64,000 nucleotides of DNA from Aldrovandia affinis (lineage: Eukaryota > Chordata > Actinopteri > Notacanthiformes > Halosauridae), in NCBI GenBank assembly GCA_029706075.1, contig JAINUG010000015.1:2017715-2081714 (forward strand). The letters run 5' to 3'. Of the stretch, positions 36,300-46,795 are shown piece after piece. The position numbers were made by a program, and so were the translations under genes. Every line of letters starts with the position of its first letter. The stretch's first letter is position 1. The notes below the pieces were generated by a model. The model had not been told where the DNA came from. It did no database searches and saw only the letters and a list, made by a program, of their open reading frames with translations.

Positions 36300-37975
36300 T
36301 ATATTGATGATGCAAAATACTTCCCATCAATAATTTAAATGAACCACAATGTACCTTATGTTGATGCATGGCTCACATAAGTATTGGTGTATATGAGGAT
36401 GGCTAGGAAGAAACAAATGGAGTTTGTTGAAGATAATGGACAAGGTAATGGACAGGCAATTTCCTCAGAAGCCGATACTGGATCTATATATGTTGAAAGT
36501 AACAATCAATTGCTGCAGCTTCAGCTTCCATATTTTATTAACCACCTTGGATGACTGAATGCATCAGACAGGAAGGACATGTTTTAATGAAAGTTTTAAT
36601 GCTCTGCAACAAACTCTAATTAAGCTAGGTGATGGGTTATCAACAAATCTGCTGAATGCAACAGTGTCAAAGAGATTTGGAAGTCTGTCATTAATATGAT
36701 AAGGTTCATTTATTTAGAGAGTAAGAGGTTCTGATCAAAGGCCATGTGCCTTAAGAGTTAATTATGGGAAGTGGATTTTAACAGTGGAAAGTAACCACTC
36801 CTTAAACAAAAATCATTTGTGCAAGCAGTGTTCAGTGTGTACAGTGCAGCTTGGGAACCTTACCTTACCTGTTGTTGGGCTTTGTGTTATAGAACAGGCC
36901 AGGTCCTGTGTGTATCACAGTATCAGCTGTTAAATGTTGCCTTTGCCGTTTTTTTGCTATGCTTCCTTTTTCTTCACCATTTCTTCTTTTGCTGGCCTTC
37001 AGGGATTGGCAGTACCAAACAAGGCATTTCAAAAATAAAAACAATAAGAACAGAAACAAATCCCATTTTAAGTTCCCATGTGAATTTGCACAGCAGGGTG
37101 AAAGGATGTCTTTTGGAGTGTTTAGCATGAAGCCAGACTCGTAAGTTTTTTTTCCTTCTTTTTAGTCAGAAGTCATCCATTTTCTGAATGGTGGAAGGGT
37201 GTTGAATGAGAAGGAAGAGATACAACTGAACATCAACTGATTTGGGATTTAATAGATGCATAGATTTACTTGAATATGTTTTTGCACAGTACCCCCAGCT
37301 GGACTTGGCCACCAACTATTTTACGGCTACATTGTCCACCTTGGCAAACTAAAAAATTGTATTCCTTGACAGACAAATGTATCTGAAATTACTTACAATC
37401 TTAATCTCAGGCTCTTGCTTTGCTTTTTTAATGCAGTTCAGGCTTTTGTTCTCCCTTATAGTCCTCTGTTCTCTGGTTTATTATGACTACATCACAATGA
37501 GATAGCGCACAACCTTTGGATGATATTACATTATTGAAGGACATTTGATATAAACAGATTTGAATATCTAATCTGTGTGAATTTAAAAGGGTCTTCTGTA
37601 TCGAATGTTTCTATATTCATTTGTGTAAGGTGTAATTAGAGTTTGATTACTATCACACGTCTTTGTATGAAGCCACAAAGGAACCACGCACTCAAGAGCA
37701 CCATATTGTTTCATTGAAACATTAATATTCATATTTTATTTGAACTTTGACAATAATAATCAACACATTTGAGAAAGTAGAAAAAATTCAGTCATGAAAT
37801 GTGCTTTATCAAAGCAGTAACATTTAATGACTACTTTTTTATATAATTGAGAGATGTTTGGACAAAACAAGCAGAACATGTTTGCATTCTAGCATATTCA
37901 TTCATATTCTGCTTCCATTTGGGTGTATTACAATTTGTTAAGTAAACCATTTTCTCTTGTTCTTCTGTCTGTTAG
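36300..37975 (+). other. End of the upstream grin2a intron, with splice acceptor
   Basis: No repeats were recognised apart from AT-rich sequence. The last bases form a strong acceptor: a pyrimidine-rich tract (TTTTCTCTTGTTCTTCTGTC, 37950-37969) and AG at 37974-37975. Confidence 0.7.
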
Positions 37976-38568
37976 GATGTGAAGTCCACTTTCTTCCAGT
38001 TCGGCGCCTCTATCCAGCAAGAGGCACTGCTGATGCTGAACATCATGGAGGAATATGACTGGCATATCTTCTCCATAGTAACCAGCAAATTCCCAGGGTA
38101 CCAGGATTTTATCACTGTCCTAAAAATCACGGTGGACAACAGCTTTGTTGGCTGGGATTTACAGAACGTCATCACCTTGGATGCAGTCGACGGGGACGCA
38201 AAGACTCAGATACAGCTGAAGAAGATCCAGTCCTCGGTCATCCTGCTGTACTGCTCCAAGGATGAGGCAACCTACATACTGGAGGAGGCACGCTCCCTGG
38301 GCCTGACAGGCTTCGGTTTCATCTGGATTGTTCCAAGCCTGACGACTGGCAACCCGGAGATCACGCCAGATGAGTTTCCCTCCGGAATGGTCTCGGTGTC
38401 CTATGATGATTGGGACTACCCATTGGAGGCACGGGTGCGAGACGGGCTTGGAATTATTACCAGTGCTGCCGTGGCTATGCTGGAAGAGTTCGGCGATATC
38501 CCGGAGGCTAAAACCAGCTGCTATGGACAACTGGAGAAAACCAAGCTGCCTCCCAGTGCATTACACAA
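37976..38568 (+). CDS. grin2a: grin2a exon (GluN2A amino-terminal domain), partial CDS
   Basis: Encodes 197 complete residues plus two bases of a split codon. GluN2A is the NMDA receptor subunit that binds glutamate and forms calcium-permeable synaptic channels with GluN1. This exon makes most of the extracellular amino-terminal domain, which sets allosteric inhibition by zinc. Diagnostic stretches are [35 protein letters not shown] and [15 protein letters not shown]. In mammalian numbering it runs from residue 139 to 335 with no gaps. Zinc-site residues Glu266 (GNPEITP) and Asp282 (first Asp of YDDWDY) and disulfide Cys320 (TSCYGQ) are kept. Acceptor AG is at 37974-37975 and donor GT at 38569-38570. 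The reading frame enters in phase 0 and leaves after two codon bases. GluN2A fits better than GluN2B ([23 protein letters not shown]). Which teleost paralogue (aa or ab) cannot be told. Confidence 0.96.
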
Positions 38569-40957
38569 GTAGGCCTATCTGTTTCACTGATTGCTATTAT
38601 CTGTCTACCTGTTGGTCTGTCTGTCTGACTGTCTTATCTCTGTCCATGTCAGCACAATTTATCTGATATGGCCTGTGGCCTGTTGTGTTGTTGAGTTATA
38701 TCTAGTGTATGACTGTTTATAACAATAAGGTGATAGTAAGAGAATATGTAATAAAGCTAGGAATGTTGAGTTGTATATTGTGCTGCACCTCAGATGGCAG
38801 AGAAGCAGCCCCAGGAATAAGTGATGTGGGCATGAGCCTCACTTTACTCAGTGTTCCCCTGAGGACTGCACAGCTCCATCGGCAAACTAATGAGTTCAGC
38901 TCCACAACGTCTTGTGAGAGTGCCAGGGAGCAACTTGAAAGAGCTTTGGAGAGTTCTCAAAATGTAAAGAGCTCTTGATTTGACCCACCCTTTTGTTCTT
39001 TGTCTCTCTGCTGCTTTAAATGAATCTCTGAGTATACAGCTCCTGTCATATGCTTAACCAGTCTTGTGGCTGGGTATAGGTCTGCATGGTTTTATTTCTG
39101 GCATTCTATCAATTTTTCCAATGTAAGTCAGGAAATATAATTCAGTAACAGTCCACCTGAGACCATTAGTTTCAACATCTGTCATTGCATTGAAGCTATT
39201 TCCTTTCGGTTTTCCAGAATATATCCCTGTAGATAGACTGAGTGTTGAAGAACTACTGCTTTTTTAACTGAAAAGATCCTCCACAGACTAAAATATCATA
39301 TGCTGTACAGTAATGACCACCTTTTCATTCCAAAATCTGCTAGTAAAACCCTTAATGAGTTAAAAACTTAAAACAACCTTCTCACCTTGGCTGTCTAGTA
39401 CATAAAACAAATTGATCTACAGGGGCATGATCAGGCTGAATGATCTTTTTTGAGGCATTTTCATTTTTTCTTCAGCAAAAGGTCAATTCAAGTTTTCTTA
39501 ATTGGAAAGAAAATCAAAAACCTCTGCTAGCCTCAAGAACAGGAGTCTTTCATTTGGATATCTCTTTAATGACAACACTGAAAACAAGGAATGAAAAGAA
39601 GCCAATGAAAGGCACTTTTACTGATGGATGTTCAGGCAGAGGAAAGGCAGCGGAGATCGACCAAAATGTCGCGCAAGCCCCGCAGCGGGTGCAGCGTTTG
39701 GCGGTCATGCAGTTGTGACGTCTCTGAGTGTCTACTGTATATTTTCTGTCCCTCCAAGCATCCTGCTATCTGAGAAAGCTGGATCCCCTGCAGAATACAG
39801 AGAACAACATCATATGTTGCTCGTCACTGCCTATTAGAGATACATAGACAAGCTGAAGTGAATAGCAGCCTGCCTCACTGAAAACTGGGCTTAAACAGCT
39901 AGGTTTTAGCTCAGAGACTAGTGGTGGCCCTGCGTGTACTGCCGGTAGTGAATGTACTAGGGCGCAGCAATGATGTAAATACAACGCCATCATCTAACAT
40001 CATCCAACTGCTGGCAGTTTTTTCCCCTCTGAGGAGAGGGCTGAAATATTTACCATCAGAGTTGAGTGATTGATATGTTATGAAGAATGATGCTTGCAAA
40101 TACATGGCATAATGGCCGTAAAATTGTTTAATGGGATTTATTGCTTTTCTGTCACAGTGATGTTGGAGCAAGCATCTGAAAATAGATTTTATTTTTGATA
40201 AAATGCAGGCATTTTACAGGCATTTGTGGCCTAGATTTAAACAAAAAAGACTTAGACTAAATAAGGACAAATGCAATTCAGACTGACAAGACTTTAGTTT
40301 AATCTACATTCAATCAAACCAACCTCATCCTCATAAGGACAGAAAATACTGGGAACAGGAAAAGGTGTGGCCTGAAAGAGTTTCTGTCCAAACAGTAAGT
40401 CTGAAGAAGACATCGATTGAAAGGCGTTTCCATATACGGAACCATGCTGAGTGATTGTTTGTTCATCAGACACTGCCCTAGCACCACATAATAATAAACA
40501 AGAGCATCACTGTTTCACTGAATATAATAATAACACTGGAACAATTGGACACTGTTGAAAGGAGTAGTTTTTTCAAGTTAACTTGAACTCGAGTAGGAGC
40601 CCCAGTGTGTAGATTGAAATACATAAAGATTAAAAAATAGATTTGAAAATCAACGATAGCTACTGCATTGGAAAGAAAAAAAAAAGATATATCTACGTAT
40701 ATAGTGTTTTGGCATCCCATACCTGTTGGTGATATCCTGCATCTCTAAATTAACGAATGCCATGGATCCACAGGTCTGTCATTAACAAAATATGTTGCTT
40801 GTGGGTGAAAATTGATTTAATTAAATAAACTGCACGACTTGTAGAATCTAAGTACCATATAAAACATCCATGTCTTTAAACTGTGGTATAACATTACATT
40901 TGCAATGAACACAAACAGTGGGGTTTACCTGGCTGTAGGCTATGGACAAATGCATTA

Positions 40958-41783
40958 CAGGCAGTCCCCGGGTTAGGAACGAAATCCGTTCTTAAGTCTG
41001 TCTTTAAGTCGAATTTGTATGTAAGTCGGAACAGGTACATACAGTTCTTATTAATCGTCACTTAGTCAAATGTTTGTCTTAGTATAGTATTTATTTTACC
41101 TTTCTGTGCATATAAAACACTTAAGAAAAACTTCCAAATACAATAAAACATCTTAAACATAACATTCAGTACATAATAATACAGTAATAATAAATTAAAG
41201 CGATTGAACAAACCCCTATTCGCAACAAATTATTCCTCGCAATCGCCTCCACTTGCTGCACAAGCAGCTTTTAAGTCATTGAAACTAAAGAAAGGCTAAT
41301 AGGCATATTACGCAGATTTTGGTCTTCTATATTCTTTCCATCTCAATAATTAAACCATTGAGTTGCATGGCCTTTCACATGCTACACTATTCTCCCTTTG
41401 TCTTTTAAAATTGTTCCGATCGTTGACCGGCTGTAGCCTAACGCTTTCCCAATGGCTGATGGCGTTTCACCTCTCTCCAATCTCTTTATTATTTAAACTT
41501 TACTTTCCATGGTGATTGTTTTCCTTTTCTTTGATGCATCGCCAGTGCTTGCATCGGATTTACGCTTTGGAGGCATCGTTGTAAATGTAAGAGAAAGAGA
41601 AAAACGGTAATGACTGGTAATAACTGACGGTGATCTCTGTTGCTTGAGCCGACGAACCACTGAATCCGCAATGCAATGTGTTTTATTACGAACCATTGCA
41701 TTTAACTCAATTTTTTTAATACAATAGGCCTTATGGCATTCTGTTCGTAAGTCCGTAAGCCGGACGTTCGTAACCCGGGGACT
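40958..41783 (-). pseudogene. pogo/Tigger-like DNA transposon relic
   Basis: The ends are AGTCCCCGGGTTAGGAACG on the left (40963-40981) and its inverse CGTTCGTAACCCGGGGACT on the right (41765-41783), with TA before the left end. On the minus strand, MPPKRKSDASTGDASKKRKT (from 41576 downward), TITMESKV and then ETPSAIGKALGYSRSTI (near 41475-41425) match the N-terminal CENP-B/psq-type helix-turn-helix of Tigger/pogo transposases. There is a stop after ESKV and another shortly after the HTH, and the DDE domain is absent. About 825 bp remain of an element normally over 2 kb. Confidence 0.8.
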
Positions 41784-41847
41784 AAAGTTACCAACTGTTC
41801 AACCAAAATATAGCATATCATTAACATATAGTATAAATAGTATAGTA

Positions 41848-42060
41848 TTTTTAATACAATAGGCCTTATGGCATTCTGTTCGTGGGTTTCCTCCGGGTAC
41901 TCCGGTTTCTTCCCACAGTCCAAAGACATGGTTAGGCTAATTGGAGAGTCTAAATTGCCCGTAGGTATGAGTGTGGAGTGAAATGGTTACCAACTGTTCA
42001 ACTGGGAAGGCTCCAGCACATATCATTAACACAATGGATGGATAAATAGTATAGTATAGT
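41848..42060 (+). repeat. Mosaic of SINE family A and duplicated flanking DNA (first)
   Basis: Blocks of the family-A SINE (GGGTTTCCTCCGGGTACTCC to GTAGGTATGAGTGTG at 41884-41974; GGGAAGGCTCCAGC at 42004-42017; ATGGATGGATAAAT at 42034-42047) alternate with copies of the sequence just upstream. A 36-mer at 41848-41883 equals 41713-41748, GTTACCAACTGTTCAAC at 41986 equals 41787, CATATCATTAACA at 42019 equals 41814, and TAAATAGTATAGTA near 42043 equals that near 41833. All flanking blocks keep their original order. Confidence 0.8.
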
Positions 42061-42339
42061 ATAAATAGTTGCCATCTTTTAAACCTTTCTATTTTGGGCT
42101 CTAGTTTTGTTGTCAAAGTGCAATGCACAGACAGTAGTGCTAATGCAGGACCTGAGGAACATTGAGGCGTGTCCTTGTCTATTCCGGTAGTTTCGTGACA
42201 AGAGATGGTACCTTTGTTATTTACCTTTAATACATTTGCCATAGCAAATATTATCATGCCTAATAAAGAACAAGCGCCATGGCTTGCGAAGAGCAAATTA
42301 TGAAACTTGCTTTCACTACAATAAAATGGAGTACATGGA

Positions 42340-42540
42340 ACGGTGGTGCAGTGGATGCCTCACAGCAAGAAATGCAGGCCGGGGCCTTTCTGTGTGGAGT
42401 TTGCAACTCCGGTTTCTTACTAACACGTTAGGCAGTCTAATTGCGTAGGTATGAGTGTGTGAGTGAAGAATTACATGTTAATGCAGGCTCCAGCCCCCGC
42501 GACCCTTCCTACAATGGATGGATGGATGGATAATTGGATG
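42340..42540 (+). repeat. Degenerate family-A SINE, mosaic with flanking DNA (second)
   Basis: Family-A blocks (ACGGTGGTGCAGTGGAT head, GGGGCCTTTCTGTGTGGAGT, GGCTCCAGCCCCCGCGACC and a GGATGGATGG tail) are present, but long pieces of the body are missing. At the joints lie short words that recur in order just downstream: AAATGCAG (42370 and 42546), TACTAA (42418 and 42557) and AGAATTACATGTTAAT (42467, close to 42576). Confidence 0.7.
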
Positions 42541-42715
42541 GCGTAAAATGCAGCAATACTAAACTCAGCTAAGCTAGAATACATGTTAATCAGTTTCCTA
42601 CTGATAAAAGTGCATTTCTCAGTAGGATACTGATATAGTTGTCCGGAAGGAGGAAGAGGAAAACACATGTGGCACACATTAATTTAGTTTCTGTCTTTTC
42701 AATAAATCCATATAT

Positions 42716-45677
42716 GGGCCATTCTACCGAATTGGTTCAAAGTCAGGTTGGAAATATTTTGAAATTTTGTTTGTTTTATTCCCAAAACTTTGTCCGTATA
42801 TATATTGTACCATATCTAAAGTACATATATCTAGTAAAAGTACCGTCAATTTTTATATTGTATTTTCAGACTTTTTTGGAATATTTTTCTTCTCCCAAAA
42901 ATTGTCACTACCGAAACAGAGTAATACACTATAGTAAAAAAGTATTATAGTAACCTGTTAAGATTGTGTTTTCTTCCCTTCTCTAAAGAGTATATTTACA
43001 CATTTTTCTTGAAGGTTTTCACAATTAAATCAATAAAAATGACATTTTTACCAAATTTAAAAGTTCAATTTCTACAATTCATCAAAATCTAAATGCAATC
43101 TTTCTCTGTAAAATGCATAACACTGATCATATTGGTTTCAGAGTTAATGATTGATGAAATTGAACATACATTTAACCAATCAGTATCATAACATTTTAGT
43201 TTATAACTCAATATACTTAATTTTTTTACAAAACACCCAGTGTTTCGGTAGTGACTGCACTGTTTCGGTAGTGACCACAGTATTTTGTTTGCAAGGTTGT
43301 ATCATATTTCCTCAACCTTATTGCTTAATCTTAACTCATAACATGCCTTATGTTGGGAATATGTTGAACAGGGTTTTGTGGTCAATAAAATAATTTTATT
43401 TTTGAAGACATAACAATTGTTCATCCATAACCATTTAAAGTACAAACATGACTTATCAATGGAAAATAATTACCGAAGTGGGTTCAGTAAAAGAGAAGAA
43501 GAAGAAAACATTGACAAATAACATTGATATTATGCTGTTGCTGTCAGGCTTCTGAAAGCTAACTAATGTATCCTGGAAAGGTCTGTAACAAATAGATTCC
43601 GCTAGCCGCGATGCTAATTTTCGCTATGTTAAACTCCATTGACTTATGCTAAAGATGTTAGCGATCTAAAAGTCAGCTATGGTTTGCTTTTGGGGTCTTT
43701 CAGGATGGACGGGAGGTCCCTCCAAGGCAATGGTAAGGGAAATACTGAAAATAGATGATTGAACATTCCATTTTGCTAGCATAACTAAAGAATGCTAGCA
43801 AGCACATGGCTAGAAAACAGTTTTGAAAACATAATATTTTGCATAAAACCTTGTCACTACCGAAACATAGTAATACACTATAGTAAAAAAGTATTATAGT
43901 AACCTGTTAAGATTGTGTTTTCTTCCCTTCTCTAAAGAGTATATTTACACATTTTTCTTGAAGGTTTTCACAATTAAATCAATAAAAATGACATTTTTAC
44001 CAAATTTAAAAGTTCAATTTCTACAATTCATCAAAATCTAAATGCAATCTTTCTCTGTAAAATGCATAACACTGATCATATTGGTTTCAGAGTTAATGAT
44101 TGATGAAATTGAACATACATTTAACCAATCAGTATCATAACATTTTAGTTTATAACTCAATATACTTTATTTTTTTACAAAACACCCAGTGTTTCGGTAG
44201 TGACTGCACTGTTTCGGTAGTGACCACAGTATTTTGTTTGCAAGGTTGTATCATATTCCCTCAACCTTATTGCTTAATCTTAACTCATAACATGCCTTAT
44301 GTTGGGAATATGTTGAACAGGGTTTTGTGGTCAATAAAATAATTTTATTTTTGAAGACATAACAATTGTTCATCCATAACCATTTAAAGTACAAACATGA
44401 CTTATCAATGGAAAATAATTACCCAAGTGGGTTCAGTAAAAGAGAAGAAGAAGAAAACATTGACAAATAACATTGATATTATGCTGTTGCTGTCAGGCTT
44501 CTGAAAGCTAACTAATGTATCCTGGAAAGGTCTGTAACAAATAGATTCCGCTAGCCGCGATGCAAATTTTCGCTATGTTAAACTCCATTGACTTATGCTA
44601 AAGATGTTAGCGATCTAAAAGTCAGCTATTTTTTGCTTTTGGGGTCTTTCAGGATGGACGGGAGGTCCCTCCAAGGCAATGGTAAGGGAAATACTGAAAA
44701 TAGATGATTGAACATTCCATTTTGCTAGCATAACTAAAGAATGTTAGCAAGCACATGGCTAGATAACAGTTTTGAAAACATAATATTTTGCATAAAACCC
44801 CAAAAAGTTTACTTTATTGAAGAGAATATGTGTTCCATTCTTAAAGTTACACACTGATTTTCAGACTTTGGAACACATTTATTTCAAAATGATGGGATTT
44901 AACTACGTAAAGTTTCGGTAGTGACAAAATGGAATGGTTTCGGTAGTGACAATTCTAGCTAACTTTGAGCATAACTAAAAAATGCTAGCAAGCACATGGC
45001 TAGCATACACATCTTTGAAGAGGTGTACACACATAAAAACTGAATAATTCGCATAAAACCCAAAAAAGTTTACTTAATTGAAGAGAATATGTGGTGACGA
45101 TTCTTAAAGTTATACACCAATTTTCAGACTTTGGAACACATTTATTTCAAAAGTATGGGATTTAGCTACTTACCATGCAGCCATGAGGGACAGGGAGGCA
45201 GTGTGACTGCCTGGTCAAAAATGCAGAGGTGTGGCTAAAAACCAGGCTCAGCCAATGGACTAAAACTCTTGTGTTTCGGTAGTGACATGAAAACGTGGGA
45301 CAAGATTTTTTTAGTATAGTTTTTTTATTTAAAAATTAAACCGACAATAAATCTAAATCTTTCAACTTCTGTTTAAACTTAATCATAAAGATCTTTGAAA
45401 TTACACCATTGAACAAAATCTAAAAAATGTTTTAAGTGTTATTTACATACATTTAAATTTAGGGGTCAGGGTTTGGGACAGCTACTTCCCAATAGAAAGT
45501 ACCCTATAAATGTTTTTTATTTTTTATTTAGCTTATCACTATCTCATTTAATGCCTTGGTTTTAAATAGATCATAACATATTCTTAGTAAATATCTATGT
45601 CTGAATACTTAATTGTTTTGTTAAATAGTTCTTCTCGTTGTGGGACCGCACTTTGAACTAATTCGGTAGAATGCCCC
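42716..45677. mobile_element. 2962-bp non-autonomous TIR element with iterated CACTACCGAAA motif
   Basis: Starts GGGCCATTCTACCGAATTGG and ends with the near-inverse CTAATTCGGTAGAATGCCCC. The inverted match extends about 27 bases (TTCAAAGT/ACTTTGAA). ATATAT flanks both sides (42710-42715 and 45678-45683), although its self-complementarity leaves the exact boundary open. The 13-mer GTCACTACCGAAA or its complement occurs nine times inside: 42904, 43243, 43263, 43853, 44192, 44212, 44913, 44938 and 45274 (first and fourth inverted relative to the rest). Its core CTACCGAA is also in the termini. No transposase-like frame exists; the longest are the duplicated 80-codon frames at 43151 and 44100. 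I cannot assign a superfamily. Confidence 0.8.
42902..44799. repeat. 949-bp tandem duplication inside the TIR element
   Basis: 42902-43850 and 43851-44799 are head-to-tail copies with about eight scattered single-base differences that I could spot (for example CAGAGT/CATAGT at the start and CCGAAGTG/CCCAAGTG near 43473/44422), so about 99% identical. The joint reads AAAACC|TTGTCAC. A more diverged partial repeat of the end region follows: 44735-44905 resembles 44975-45172 (GCAAGCACATGGCTAG, CAGACTTTGGAACACATTTA). Confidence 0.9.
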
Positions 45678-46484
45678 ATATATTAAAACATGTTTATTAA
45701 CAATATTAACTACATTTCATTGATGCTCCGTAGAGGGTGACCCACATTTTGACTCGTTGTCCCGTGTCCTGCAAGGATGGACGTTGTCACACATAATAAA
45801 ATATATTGATTGTATTAACTAACTTTATCCAAAAAACAGCTGAAAGATACTTAGCTATCAAGTTAAAGCTAACAACAGCATTGCACTGTAAATCTATTTT
45901 AAGCTCATGTTTCAGGTTTTATTAAGATGGGAAATCCTTAGGGGTCAGCTGTGTCTGTGGCAATGCTAGCTAACATTAGCTTAGTTGTCTGACCTGCTGT
46001 GTTAGCATTACAGGCAGCACCAAAACTGTTTATGTTTTTCAAAATAATGTTTATTTTCATGATTATATATATGCATTTCATTCAGTCATTCATTTTTTAC
46101 CAGGATGGTTGAAAATCATTTTCAAGTAACAACAATAAATGCTACTGTATTATTAAGCTGGATATAACATGAACTGCAACTCAATGAATCCAAACACACA
46201 GATGTAGCACAAAAAGGAAGGCATTTTTGGGACTGTCTGGCCAATCAAAGGCAACCTATGGTGCCAATTACTCGGTCAGTACAAATTTCTATTAGCTACA
46301 GTCTCTTACTTCTGCTCCGCCATAGAGATGCATTAAACAGACTTTATTGAGATACAGCATCACAGTAATCCAGGAAAGATTGGTTTGATTTGATTCAATT
46401 TCTGCCTGTGAATATTCCAGCTTGTACAATACAATACAATAAAAATGTTAATGCATTTATTTATTTATTTTAAAGAATTTGTTT

Positions 46485-46795
46485 CAGATTTTTCTCCAAT
46501 TATACCCCATTTATTTAGATTAACCCTCCCCCCACAAACTCATCGCCTGTCTCTAATCTACTCTCCGAGACCGGCGATGACCTGCCTCATTCGAGACGGA
46601 ACTCACCGACCCCCTTTCTGGAGACACCCTTACGCACTTCACGGCGAGTTCATGCCAAATGCCGCCCCCGACCGGGGCTAACGGCCAGGACCAGTCTGGT
46701 TGAGACAGGTTTCGAACCACGTCCCTAATAGGTAGCCACACTCGTGTAGGACCAGCCAAATACTGGTGTTAGACCGCTACGCTATCTGCCAGCCC
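46485..46795 (-). mobile_element. tRNA-derived SINE, family B
   Basis: On the minus strand the head reads GGCTGGCAGATAGCGTAGCG with GGTTCGAAACC as box B, then GGTCCTGGCCGTTAGCCCC, the CATTTGGCATGAACTCGCC region and a GGGAAAAATCTG-like 3' end (seen as CAGATTTTTCTCC at 46487). Same family as 829-1197 and 50058-50300. The frames of 78 and 68 codons here are shadows. Confidence 0.8.

Noticed and set aside
43151-43393. A duplicated 80-codon gene (also at 44100-44342)
   Set aside because: The frame is duplicated only because the 949-bp DNA unit is; its content is AT-driven hydrophobic residues with no recognisable domain.
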